From Halomontanus rarus (lineage in GTDB: Archaea > Halobacteriota > Halobacteria > Halobacteriales > Natrialbaceae), in assembly GCF_029338335.1 (NCBI RefSeq), contig NZ_CP119796.1: a stretch of DNA of 64,000 nt; one strand, written 5' to 3'. Position 1 is the first letter of the stretch; the number at the start of each line of letters is the position of its first letter. The notes beneath the pieces are model-generated. The model saw only the letters and a program-made list of their open reading frames with translations. It was not told where the DNA came from and did no database searches. This document shows positions 26,536 through 34,763 of the stretch, one piece after another. A program made the translations under genes and the position numbers.

Positions 26536-26725
26536 GGCGCGTCGTTCGGTCGACAATCACAAAGGCGTATCCCTCGTGAATGCGGAAATTCGGGTGTCCT
26601 GCGTACGTCTCGATACAGTCGAGTTCGATCACAGTGGGGCCGCGGAGAACCGAACGTGCGATTGAATCGCACGCTGACGGGCGTCTGACAACGTTTTTTG
26701 TACGACGGGGCAGTATGGCGTATCG

Positions 26726-28072
26726 ATGCGGGTAATCCCCGTCGAACTCGACGCTGAGACGGTCGCCGCCCTCGAGGTCGAACGCGAACTGCTCGGGTTC
26801 GAGAACCGATCGGCGTACGTTCGCTGGGTGCTCGAGCACCGCGGGACGATCGATCACCGCGAGGACGCCGACCGGCCCGTGCTTCTCGAGGCCTATCGCG
26901 AGCGAATCGCCCAGCTCGAGGAGCAACTGGTCAATGCGGAGGCTGCGAATCGCGAGCCGACGGAAGCCCGACGGGTCTCGACCGAGAGAGGCGACTCGAA
27001 CGATGTCGACGGTGATCGGACCAGTAAGCGCGACGAGGACGTGCGACCCGGCGTCGGATTCGAGGCCGGGGACGGTGGCTGGACGCCGTCCCGAAGCGAT
27101 CCGACCGTCAAAATCCGCGGGACACCGCGGACGACCGTCGTCTCCGATTCGGATGGGGACGCGGACTCGAACTCGAACTCGGACTCACACTCGAACCCGG
27201 ACGGTAACGAGGACGGAGACACAGACCCGACGACAGACACGGAATCGCCAACCGACGACCCGAACCGACCGAAGGATCACCGCGAGCGCGGCGACTCGAG
27301 CGACCGAGCGCGAACGCAGGAGCGAGAGCGGGATACGGAACCAGCTCCGGAGTCAGACTCGGACTTAGAGCTCGAACTCCCTTCGAAGACCGTTACGGAC
27401 AGAGACACGGATCAGAACACGAACACGAATACGGACCCGGACGCGAACACGAATACGGATCCGGACGCGAACACGAATACGGATCCGGACGCGAACGCGG
27501 AGACGAACGACGAAACGAACGCGGAATCCGCCTCGGAACGCGAACGCACCCTCGAGTTGACCACCACCGACAGAACCGAAATAATCAGCGCGATGAACCT
27601 CACACCCGAACGCGTCGAGCGCATCCGCGAGGATCCGGTCGCCGAAGACGCCGGCGTCCTCGGTTCCGTCGAGATCGACCGCCTCGACGAACTCTCGCGA
27701 CGCGCCGTCGCGAAGACGCGCGAGCGACTCGACCGCAACGTCGAGACCGGCCTCGAGTACACCTCCTCGACGGGTCTCGCCGCCGCCGACGTCCGCCCCG
27801 GCGAAGACGTGGTCGACCTCGAGTCGCTTTCGGTTCGCGGCCGATCGGCGGAGCTCGTCGAACGACGGCGCGAGGTCGCCGGCCACGCGATCGCCTTTCT
27901 CCGCGATCAGGGCCGGGCGCGTCGCTCGGACTTCGTCGAGTCCCTCTACGAACAGTATCCGGCGGGGTACGAGACGACCGATAGCTGGTGGCGCTGTCTC
28001 AAGGAGGCGCTCAAACAGGTCGACGCGATCGACGGTGGCGAGGGATCGCGCGTCTGGCGGTTCCGGCGGTGA
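26726..28072 (+). CDS. RHH-like N-terminus, acidic low-complexity linker and C-terminal DNA-binding-like domain
   Basis: A 448-residue protein. The first ~45 residues (MRVIPVELDAETVAALEVERELL) look like a ribbon-helix-helix or CopG-type motif, followed by a short coiled coil (about 50-75). Residues ~80-280 are a disordered run of Asp, Asn, Thr, Ser and Glu, including three perfect NTNTDPDA repeats. The C-terminal ~160 residues are ordered and end in SDFVESLYEQYPAGYETTDSWWRCLK, a winged-helix-like block, then VWRFRR. A DNA-binding role is likely. A related haloarchaeal family with variable linkers exists but I cannot name it. The promoter lies in the 190 bases shared with the permease. Confidence 0.7.
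   Translation: MRVIPVELDAETVAALEVERELLGFENRSAYVRWVLEHRGTIDHREDADRPVLLEAYRERIAQLEEQLVNAEAANREPTEARRVSTERGDSNDVDGDRTSKRDEDVRPGVGFEAGDGGWTPSRSDPTVKIRGTPRTTVVSDSDGDADSNSNSDSHSNPDGNEDGDTDPTTDTESPTDDPNRPKDHRERGDSSDRARTQERERDTEPAPESDSDLELELPSKTVTDRDTDQNTNTNTDPDANTNTDPDANTNTDPDANAETNDETNAESASERERTLELTTTDRTEIISAMNLTPERVERIREDPVAEDAGVLGSVEIDRLDELSRRAVAKTRERLDRNVETGLEYTSSTGLAAADVRPGEDVVDLESLSVRGRSAELVERRREVAGHAIAFLRDQGRARRSDFVESLYEQYPAGYETTDSWWRCLKEALKQVDAIDGGEGSRVWRFRR
27422..27493 (+). repeat. Three tandem 24-base units inside the 26726 gene
   Basis: The unit AACACGAATACGGAYCCGGA plus CGCG is repeated three times, differing at one base only (C in the first copy, T in the other two). It encodes NTNTDPDA three times. 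Copy number is likely to vary between strains by slippage. Confidence 0.9.
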
Positions 28073-28143
28073 TCGACTCCCGCACTCGAGGCGACACTCT
28101 CGGAGTAGGGAGCGTTAAGTATCATCGCCCCCGATGCGTTGCT

Positions 28144-28638
28144 ATGAGTCTGGGACAGCGCGTCTCGAGCGACCACCAACTCGCCCGGCTCCTCCAGATC
28201 GGAGTCGTCCTCGAGGAGGTCGTCGAGTCACGTGCCGCCCACCACCTCGATTCGCTTCCCGCCGACCAGCGGGAGGCCATCGACGAGGAGGTGCGGGAGT
28301 TACTCGCGGAGGCCACCGAGGAGTCGGCCGACCACCGCGAGCGACTCGAGGCGCTGATCGACGGGTTGGACGCCGAGACAGTTTCGTACGAAGAGATCAA
28401 CGCGCTGGTCGACGCCCGGTACGGGCCGCCGGAGGACACCGACGGCGTCCTCTACGACCAGCTGTGTAACGAGGAGACGGCTTACAAGTTCTACGACGAC
28501 CTCATCGACGCCATCGAGGCCTCGGACGGCGAGTTCGCTGTCGACCGCGAGCACCTGCTCGAGACGCTCTCGAGCATCCGTCAAGAGGAGAAGGAGGGAG
28601 TCGAGGACGTCACCGATATCATGGAGCGGCGAGCATGA
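28144..28638 (+). CDS. Ferritin-like / rubrerythrin-type protein
   Basis: A 164-residue all-helical acidic protein. It has recurring Glu and His residues at spacing typical of diiron four-helix bundles, including LEEVVESRAAHH (about 22-33) and ESADHRERLE (about 60-69). The C-terminal bundle has EETAYKFYDDLIDAIE. No catalytic domain besides the bundle is seen, so it may store iron or sense metal rather than act as a reductase. The gene overlaps a 43-codon ORF at 28635, which in turn overlaps the DtxR gene, forming a tight three-gene unit. ATG 28144 lies 24-30 bases after a TTAAGTAT promoter-like run (about 28114-28121). Confidence 0.8.
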   Translation: MSLGQRVSSDHQLARLLQIGVVLEEVVESRAAHHLDSLPADQREAIDEEVRELLAEATEESADHRERLEALIDGLDAETVSYEEINALVDARYGPPEDTDGVLYDQLCNEETAYKFYDDLIDAIEASDGEFAVDREHLLETLSSIRQEEKEGVEDVTDIMERRA

Positions 28639-28766
28639 TCGGGGTCGTCGGCGAAAGCGCACGCGAATCCCAACGCGAACTCGAGGCAGCCGAAGCGGCT
28701 GGCACCGATCGCAGTCACAGTACCGAACCGCCGACCACACCCACTGGAGCCCACGCCCACGCATGA
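28635..28766 (+). CDS. 43-aa micro-ORF joining the ferritin-like and DtxR genes
   Basis: The ATG at 28635 overlaps the TGA of the ferritin-like gene (ATGA). Its own TGA at 28764-28766 overlaps the ATG of the DtxR gene (28763), again ATGA. The 43-residue product begins MIGVVGESARES, is acidic and Ala-rich, and ends AHAHA. Exact double overlap suggests translational coupling and makes it more credible than an isolated short ORF. No domain is recognised. It might also be a spacer kept only for coupling. Confidence 0.5.
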   Translation: MIGVVGESARESQRELEAAEAAGTDRSHSTEPPTTPTGAHAHA

Positions 28767-29197
28767 ACACGGCAGATCAATACCTGAAGGCAGTCTACCT
28801 CGCACAGCGGATCGAAGACGGGCCGGCGTCGACCGGAACCCTCGCCGACATGCTCGAGGTCAGCCCCGCCAGCGTCAACGAAATGGTCGGCAAACTCGAG
28901 GACCGCGGCCTCGTCGAGCACGAGAAGTACAAAGGCGCGTCGCTGACCGACGAGGGACTCGAGCGCGCCCACCACGCGCTCCAGACCTACTGCATCATCG
29001 AGCGGTTCCTGGCGAACGTCCTCGAGGTCGAGCAGTTTCGCGACGAGGCCCGCGCCCTAGAGAGCGTCATCGACGACACGGTCGCCGACCGCCTCGACAC
29101 GATCATCGACCGGCGAGAGGAGTGTCCGGACTGTTTCGACGCCGAAACCGACTGCTGTGAGTACCTCGAACTCGAGGCGAGCGGGCACGCGGACTGA
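28763..29197 (+). CDS. DtxR/MntR/SirR-family metal-dependent regulator
   Basis: A 144-residue protein. An N-terminal winged helix-turn-helix (about 1-65: YLKAVYLA...STGTLADMLEVSPASVNEMVGKLEDRGLV) is followed by the metal-binding dimerisation domain (about 70-130). The C-terminal SH3-like domain of long DtxR proteins is missing, as in several archaeal SirR-type regulators. CPDCFDAETDCCEYL near the end is an unusual cysteine cluster that could add a metal site. Family members repress iron or manganese transport genes when metal is bound. It is the last gene of a coupled unit with the ferritin-like protein, which supports a role in iron homeostasis. Confidence 0.9.
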   Translation: MNTADQYLKAVYLAQRIEDGPASTGTLADMLEVSPASVNEMVGKLEDRGLVEHEKYKGASLTDEGLERAHHALQTYCIIERFLANVLEVEQFRDEARALESVIDDTVADRLDTIIDRREECPDCFDAETDCCEYLELEASGHAD

Positions 29198-29251
29198 TCG
29201 TTCCGCCAGGAGCGGTATCGATACCGATAACGGTAACTGTCTCGTACCCTG

Positions 29252-29422
29252 TCACTCGGCTGCGACGAGGTCATCGTAGGTCGTCCGTTCGATCCGATAG
29301 CACCCGCAGTCGGGACACAGCTGTCTGTTGTACTCGAAATCCCGGCCGCAACTGCCACACTCGTAGAGTCCATCTTGGCCTCGAGTCCCGAACAAGCGCT
29401 GTACGCGATGTGTTAGCGTCAT
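29252..29422 (-). CDS. Small zinc-ribbon protein
   Basis: A 56-residue protein starting MTLTHRVQRLFGTRGQ. It carries CGSCGRDFEYN and CPDCGCYRIERTTYDD, a classic four-Cys zinc ribbon. Haloarchaea encode many such small proteins, some with regulatory roles. The ATG at 29422 is taken over a GTG five codons earlier. The gene is convergent with DtxR and divergent from the HNH gene. Its function is not readable. Confidence 0.7.
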   Translation of the reverse strand: MTLTHRVQRLFGTRGQDGLYECGSCGRDFEYNRQLCPDCGCYRIERTTYDDLVAAE

Positions 29423-29595
29423 ACCTCTGTCTGACACATGCGATTTCGTTGGGATGTATTGTTATCGACTGCCTACCGGGCGTTTGAGGGGTGTTTTCGG
29501 CGGGTTTCACTCGAGGCGGAGTGCTGTGTCACTACAGTGATCGGGGACGCTTTTAGAGCGATGAAAACAGTTTCACTTCCGGGACGGTTGGGTTG

Positions 29596-29602
29596 AATTT
29601 AT
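29596..29602 (+). promoter_or_regulatory. TATA box of the HNH gene
   Basis: AATTTAT lies 25-31 bases before ATG 29627, giving a leaderless transcript. The 29438-29595 stretch ahead of it is lower in GC than the flanking genes. Confidence 0.5.
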
Positions 29603-29626
29603 CGACCTACATTCTCAAACACACGT

Positions 29627-30376
29627 ATGGAATGTCCGACATGTTCGAAGTCGTTTCGGACCCAGCAAGGAATGCGCCAACACCACACGAAAGTGCACGG
29701 TGACCCGCTACCGAATCGGACGTGCACGGGATGTGAGACGGAGTTCTACGACCCGAAGTCCCGGCGGGAGTACTGTGACGACTGCAATCCGAACGCGGGG
29801 AAACACAACGGAAACTGGACGGATGCGAAAGAGCGCACGGAGTGCGCGATGTGCGGAACGGTATTTTCGTACTATCCGTCGAACAAACGGGGTGAGTACT
29901 GTCCGGACTGCGTAGAAGACGCGGACGGCTTGCTTCCAGAAAACCCGTCGGAGAAGGGACCTCGAGTGTCCGTCGACTGTCTCTTTTGCGATAGCGAACT
30001 GGAGGTGTATCCCTCGAGAGCAGATCATCGGACGCGAGGGTGCTTCTGCGATCAGGACTGCTACGCGGACTGGCTGGCCGAAAACGTGGTCGGCCCGGAT
30101 CACCATCAGTGGGAGGGTGGACAGATCGACTACGGTCAGAAATGGTGGCGGATACGACGCGAAGCACGCCGCCGGGACGACTATCAGTGCCAACAGTGCG
30201 GCGCGAATCGGGAGGAACTCGGCCAGAATCCCGATGTCCATCATCTCGTCCCCGTCCGGGAATTCGATCGTCCGGAAGAGGCTCACACGTTGTCGAACGT
30301 TATCACCCTCTGTCGCAGTTGTCATCGCCGTGTGGAGGAGGGAGCGATCACCGTCACACCTCGGACCAAAAAGTAA
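29627..30376 (+). CDS. HNH endonuclease-like protein with multiple zinc knuckles
   Basis: A 249-residue protein with seven CxxC pairs spread along its length: C2H2-like CPTC...H...H at 3-24, then CTGC, CDDC, CAMC, CPDC, CLFC and CQQC...CRSC. The C-terminus (about 180-240) has a clear HNH core, HHLVPVREF followed by ITLCRSCHRRVE. HNH proteins cut DNA in introns, phage and restriction systems. Here the N-terminal fingers likely bind DNA, but no target is known. It stands beside tRNA-Gln and a broken glycosyltransferase with less GC-biased codons than its neighbours, suggesting a horizontally acquired islet. A restriction or homing role is possible but unproven. Confidence 0.8.
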   Translation: MECPTCSKSFRTQQGMRQHHTKVHGDPLPNRTCTGCETEFYDPKSRREYCDDCNPNAGKHNGNWTDAKERTECAMCGTVFSYYPSNKRGEYCPDCVEDADGLLPENPSEKGPRVSVDCLFCDSELEVYPSRADHRTRGCFCDQDCYADWLAENVVGPDHHQWEGGQIDYGQKWWRIRREARRRDDYQCQQCGANREELGQNPDVHHLVPVREFDRPEEAHTLSNVITLCRSCHRRVEEGAITVTPRTKK

Positions 30377-30411
30377 CACTATTGTGCGACGGGCGGATAG
30401 CAACTCGATAG

Positions 30412-30514
30412 AGTCCCGTGGTGTAGTGGCCAATCATATGGGCCTTTGGACGTGTTCGGTTCAGGCCGTCACGGAAGTGAGCCCATGACGGCGGTTCGAA
30501 TCCGCCCGGGACTA
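30412..30514 (+). tRNA. tRNA-Gln (TTG anticodon) with archaeal intron
   Basis: The acceptor stem AGTCCCG (30412-30418) pairs with CGGGACT (30507-30513), and 30514 A is the discriminator. The anticodon stem TGGGC pairs with GCCCA, and the T-arm is GGCGG-TTCGAAT-CCGCC. The anticodon is TTG at 30446-30448. A 30-base intron (about 30450-30479, or one base shifted) follows position 37, the canonical archaeal 37/38 site. Without it a normal cloverleaf forms. Haloarchaeal tRNA-Gln genes are known to carry short introns here. CCA is not encoded. A T-rich run (ATTATCAGGAATTTTA) follows. Confidence 0.9.
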
Positions 30515-30692
30515 TTATCAGGAATTTTAACACATCCCTTACCTTCCCAAGGAATCCGATTCTCGAGGCCCCATCCCTTCTCGAGCACCAGCAATAACAT
30601 CCCTCACGGGTCTCTCTCCGGCGAGTACACGCGGAAGTAGCCGGTTAACTATTGGACACATTCTCGTTCGGACGAATAGCCAGCCTCGAGTC

Positions 30693-30966
30693 ATGAGTGC
30701 AAAACGTCCGTTCGTCTCCGTTATCGTACCCGTCTACAACGACCCGTCGGGAGTTCGAACGACCCTCGAGTCGCTCGTCGAGCAGACCTATCCGAGGGGG
30801 CCTACGAGGTGGTCGTCGACAACGACTCGACGGACGGGACGCTGACAGCGGCACGAAAAATCGCCGCGGTCAACCCGGAGCTCGTCCGGGTCGAACGGGA
30901 GACCGAGATCCAGGGCACCTACGCGGCGCGGAACACGGGCATTCGCGAGTCCTCGGGCGGCGATAC
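30693..30966 (+). pseudogene. Broken glycosyltransferase family 2 gene
   Basis: ATG 30693 starts MSAKRPFVSVIVPVYNDPSG, the typical GT-A N-terminal strand with SVIVPVYN, and continues to QTYPRG. One G is missing from the GGGGG run at 30796-30800. In the next frame it resumes AYEVVVDNDSTDGTL, then AARNTGIRESSGG, matching the usual donor-site DNDSTDGT and 'AARNxGI' motifs. The similarity stops near 30966, before the expected DAD. So the gene is both frameshifted and truncated. It lies between tRNA-Gln and leuS, in a stretch (30967-31208) without a supportable gene apart from possible minus-strand remnants. Confidence 0.75.
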
Positions 30967-31208
30967 CGAGTTCGGACAGCGAGTCGCGGCCTCGGGTCAG
31001 GAACGGACTCAGGCCGTACCTGACCACGGCGACACGAAATCTCACGCGACAGTCGGTCCGCTAGCGCGTCCGTTCCCGCTGTGATCTCGAAGTCGATCGA
31101 TTCCTCGTGCTCGTCGTCGCCGACGCGAGGTGGTCGTCGCGCCCACCGACGTCGGCCGAACAATGATATGCGCTCCCATCCGAGAGGGAACCAACGGCCG
31201 ACCCAAGG

Positions 31209-33989
31209 ATGACGAGACACTACGATCACGCGGAGGCGCAGGAGTTCTGGCAGTACATGTGGGACCAAGAGGACGTCTACGCGCTCCCCGAAGACGCCGC
31301 GGACCCGACGTACGTGCTGGGAATGTTCCCCTACACGTCGGGGACGCTCCACATGGGACACATTCGAAACTACGCGATCACGGACGCCCACGCCCGTTAC
31401 CGGCGAATGCGCGGCGACGACGTGCTTCACCCGATGGGGTGGGACGCGTTCGGGCTCCCCGCGGAGAACGCCGCGTTCGAACGCTACACCGACCCCGAGT
31501 CGTGGACGAAGGCGTGTATCTCGAGAATGCGCGACGAACTCCAGACGATGGGCTTCGGCTACGACTGGTCGCGAGAGATCACGACCTGCGAGCCCGACTA
31601 CTACCGTTGGAACCAGTGGCTCTTCAAGCGCCTGTACGAGGACGACCTCGTCGAGTACGAGGGCGCGACGGTCAACTGGTGTCCGGACTGCGAGACCGTG
31701 TTAGCGGACGCGCAGGTCGAGGTCGACGAAGGCGAAGGCGAAAGCGAAGACGGCGACAGGAAACGCACCTGCTGGCGCTGTCACACACCCGTCGGCCGCC
31801 GCGAACTCGACCAGTGGTTCTTCACGATCACCGACTACGCCGAGGAACTCCTCGAGGGCCTCGACGACCTCGAGGCGTGGCCGGACGGGGTACGGGAGAT
31901 CCAGCGCAACTGGATCGGTCGCCGCGAGGGGGCCCGGATCACGTTCGAGGTGCTCGACCACGAACCGATCGACGTCTTCTCGACGCGACCGGACACCGTC
32001 TACGGTGCGACCTACGTCGCGCTTTCACCCGGCCACGACCTGGCGTCCGAACTCGCCGCGGACGACGACGCGCTCGCCGAGTACGTCGAGACGGTCCACG
32101 ACGAGTCCGCCGACGAACTCGGTTACTCCGGAATCGAGACGGACGCTCGAGCGATCCACCCGCTGACCGGCGAGGAGCTGCCGGTCTACGTGGCGGCCTA
32201 CGTCCTCGACGACGTCGGGACCGGCGCGGTGATGGGCGTCCCCGCACACAACGAACGCGATCACGCGTTCGCGCTCGAGCACGGGCTTCCGATCGAGGGC
32301 GTGATCGAGCCGGACGCCTCCGATACCGAGGCGATCGATCTCGCTGCCGGCCCCTACACCGGCGAGGGAACCCTCGAAGAAAGCGGCGAGTACAGCGGCC
32401 TCGAGAGCGGGGTCGCTCGCGAACGCCTGATCGAGGAGGTCGACGCTATCGACGCGGACGTCACCTACCGCCTGCGCGACTGGCTCATCTCCCGACAGCG
32501 CTACTGGGGGACGCCGATTCCGGTCGTCCATTGCGACGACTGCGGGCACGTGCTCGTCCCCGACGAGGACCTCCCCGTGGAACTTCCGGAGTTCGTCCAG
32601 ACGACGGGGAACCCGCTCGCGGAGATCGACTCGTTCGTCGAGACCAGCTGTCCGGAGTGCGGGCAGCCGGCTCGCCGCGAGACGGACACGATGGACACCT
32701 TCGTCGACTCCTCGTGGTACTTCCTGCGATTCCTCTCGCCGGATCTCGAGGACGCCCCGTTCGACGCGGACCGCGCCCGCGAGTGGATGCCCGTCGACGT
32801 CTACGTCGGCGGCGACGAGCACGCGATCCTCCACCTGCTGTACATTCGCTTCTTCACGCGTGCGCTCGCCGATCTCGGCTTGCTCGAAGAGCGCGAACCC
32901 GTCGAGCGGCTCATCAATCAGGGGACGGTGCTCTACGGCGGCGAGAAGATGTCTAAGTCGACGGGGAACGTGGTCGCACCCCACGAGTACGGCGCGGAGA
33001 CGACGCGCCTGTTCCTCCTGTCGGCGGCCCACCCAGAGCAGGACTTCGAGTGGACGGCCAACGACGTGGGCGCGACCTACGACTTCCAGCAGACGCTGTT
33101 CTCGATGGTTACCTCGTTCGTCGAAGATGGCAGTAGCCGAACCGAACGACACCCGCAGGACGCTTACGTCGAACGGGAGATCGATCGGACCGTCGCGACG
33201 GTCACCGACGAATTCGAGCGGTTCCGCTTTCACCGCGCGGTCGCCGAGATTCGTCGCCTCGCCGGGCTGCTCAGTCGGTATCGGGCGTACGAAACACCGC
33301 ACGACGACGTCCACCGCCGAGGACTCTTGACGATCGCTGCGCTCGTCGCGCCGATGGCTCCCCACCTCGCCGAAGAGCTCTGGAACAAACTCCGCGGCGA
33401 GGGGCTCGTGGTTCAGGCCGACTGGCCGGAACCCGAGGAGGCGGTCGCCGACGCCCGCCTCGAGCGCCGACTCGTCGACCGGACGATCGACGACGTTCGA
33501 GATATCACGACCGTCGTCGACATCGACGATCCGGAGCGAATCGAACTGGTCGTCGCACCCGAGTGGAAGTATCGAGCCCACGAACTCGCCCGCGAGTTCG
33601 CTGCGGGAGGGGCGACGGGACGGGAATCGGAGTCGGATCACGGTGCCGACACCGATGTCATCGATTCCGACTCCGACCCCACTAGCACACTCGAGGACCC
33701 CGCTCTCGACTCCGACCCGGACGCCGACACCGTCGTCGATCGGATACTCGCGGACGATCTGATCGCCGCCCACGGCGACGCCGCCGTCGACTACGCAGAG
33801 ACGCTGGCAGCTCGGCCCGCGGAGTTAGCACCGACGCTCGAGCGCGAGCGGGAACTCGAGGTGCTCACGCAGGCGACCTGGTTGGTACGCGACGAGTTCG
33901 GCGCGGCCGTCACAGTTCAACGTGGGACAGACGACGATCCGCTGACTCGGCGGGCGAAGCCGGGGAAGCCGGCGATCCACATTCGCTGA
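31209..33989 (+). CDS. leuS: Leucyl-tRNA synthetase, bacterial-type core
   Basis: A 926-residue class I synthetase charging tRNA-Leu in the cytoplasm. HMGH (48-51) is the HIGH signature and KMSKS (580-584) the second ATP motif. The editing domain lies between. The sequences MFPYTSGTLHMGHIRNY and HPMGWDAFGLPAENAA are the bacterial LeuRS type rather than the archaeal/eukaryotic type. An acidic low-complexity insertion (about 804-836, ESESDHGADTDVIDSDSD) lies before the C-terminal region. Haloarchaeal LeuRS with a bacterial core and archaeal-like tRNA-binding tail have been described; some species have two copies, so a second gene may exist elsewhere. Transcription is separate from tRNA-Gln. Confidence 0.95.
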   Translation: MTRHYDHAEAQEFWQYMWDQEDVYALPEDAADPTYVLGMFPYTSGTLHMGHIRNYAITDAHARYRRMRGDDVLHPMGWDAFGLPAENAAFERYTDPESWTKACISRMRDELQTMGFGYDWSREITTCEPDYYRWNQWLFKRLYEDDLVEYEGATVNWCPDCETVLADAQVEVDEGEGESEDGDRKRTCWRCHTPVGRRELDQWFFTITDYAEELLEGLDDLEAWPDGVREIQRNWIGRREGARITFEVLDHEPIDVFSTRPDTVYGATYVALSPGHDLASELAADDDALAEYVETVHDESADELGYSGIETDARAIHPLTGEELPVYVAAYVLDDVGTGAVMGVPAHNERDHAFALEHGLPIEGVIEPDASDTEAIDLAAGPYTGEGTLEESGEYSGLESGVARERLIEEVDAIDADVTYRLRDWLISRQRYWGTPIPVVHCDDCGHVLVPDEDLPVELPEFVQTTGNPLAEIDSFVETSCPECGQPARRETDTMDTFVDSSWYFLRFLSPDLEDAPFDADRAREWMPVDVYVGGDEHAILHLLYIRFFTRALADLGLLEEREPVERLINQGTVLYGGEKMSKSTGNVVAPHEYGAETTRLFLLSAAHPEQDFEWTANDVGATYDFQQTLFSMVTSFVEDGSSRTERHPQDAYVEREIDRTVATVTDEFERFRFHRAVAEIRRLAGLLSRYRAYETPHDDVHRRGLLTIAALVAPMAPHLAEELWNKLRGEGLVVQADWPEPEEAVADARLERRLVDRTIDDVRDITTVVDIDDPERIELVVAPEWKYRAHELAREFAAGGATGRESESDHGADTDVIDSDSDPTSTLEDPALDSDPDADTVVDRILADDLIAAHGDAAVDYAETLAARPAELAPTLERERELEVLTQATWLVRDEFGAAVTVQRGTDDDPLTRRAKPGKPAIHIR

Positions 33990-34335
33990 CCGAACACGGC
34001 GGTTGAGTTCGGTCGTTCGTTTCGATTACGGTGGCCCGGAGCGGCCGATAATCAACCGTCAGCGACCGATACGGTATAGGATAGCGATTTACCGTGCAAC
34101 CGCAGGTTGGTCGCGATTGCACCGGAACTGAGTACAGTAGATCGTACGAGACCGAGTTCGGAGTCCGTCTACTGCTCGGTGGCGATCCGTCGCAACTGTA
34201 ACTGTAACCGGATCACGGTTCCCAGTAGCATCTGATATATCCCTTCGATATCGAAGTTATCGAAACGAAAAAACGGTGGAAAACGCCGGAATAGAAGGAC
34301 AGGCTTATGCCTTACGTCCAAAATAGTCGGCTAGT
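33990..34335. other. 346-base intergenic region with palindrome and HalOD1 promoter
   Basis: No open frame here has gene-like composition. It holds a 14-base perfect palindrome, CTTCGATATCGAAG (34243-34256), followed closely by TTATCGAAACG. A TATA-like TTATG lies at 34305-34309, 27-31 bases before ATG 34336, implying a leaderless transcript. AACTGTAACTGTAACC around 34195-34210 is a short direct repeat. The palindrome could be an operator. Confidence 0.5.
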
Positions 34336-34608
34336 ATGAAAGAGGGGGGCGACCGTGTCGATGGATCATTTCAGATGCCACTGAGTCAGGTAGTCGTCAG
34401 AGCCGTCGCCGACGCCGAGAACGTACCAGCCGCGGAACTCACTCCCCCCGAATACGAACCGCTGTACCACGTCGTCGACCCGGCAGCGCTCGACGAACTG
34501 TTCGAACCGATGCACGGCGGACTCTCCCGACGGCGGGGGACGGTGACGTTTCCATTCTGTGGGTACACGGTCACGGTGTCCAGCGACGGCGACGTGACGC
34601 TCGAGTGA
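34336..34608 (+). CDS. HalOD1 output-domain protein
   Basis: A 90-residue protein matching the haloarchaeal output domain 1 (HalOD1). It has LSQVVVRAVADAENVPAAELTPPEYEPLYHVVDPAALDELF, then GTVTFPFCGYTVTVSSDGDVTLE at the C-terminus. The domain is found alone or after receiver domains in haloarchaeal signalling proteins. It has no catalytic residues and probably mediates interactions. ATG 34336 lies at the right distance from a TATA box. It stands alone between leuS and the J-domain gene, both on the same strand. The function is unknown. Confidence 0.85.
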   Translation: MKEGGDRVDGSFQMPLSQVVVRAVADAENVPAAELTPPEYEPLYHVVDPAALDELFEPMHGGLSRRRGTVTFPFCGYTVTVSSDGDVTLE

Positions 34609-34763
34609 GGTCAGTCGACCCGCGGTCCTGAACCGGTCTGTATTCCGCCGTCGTGGCTCGAAGTCGAGTTCGGATCGCCACTCGAACTCGAACTCAGTGA
34701 CTCCCGTAACGAACGCGGAAACACGGAAAGACTCTTTTCGACGAGGTGCAGATGCAGTACACG

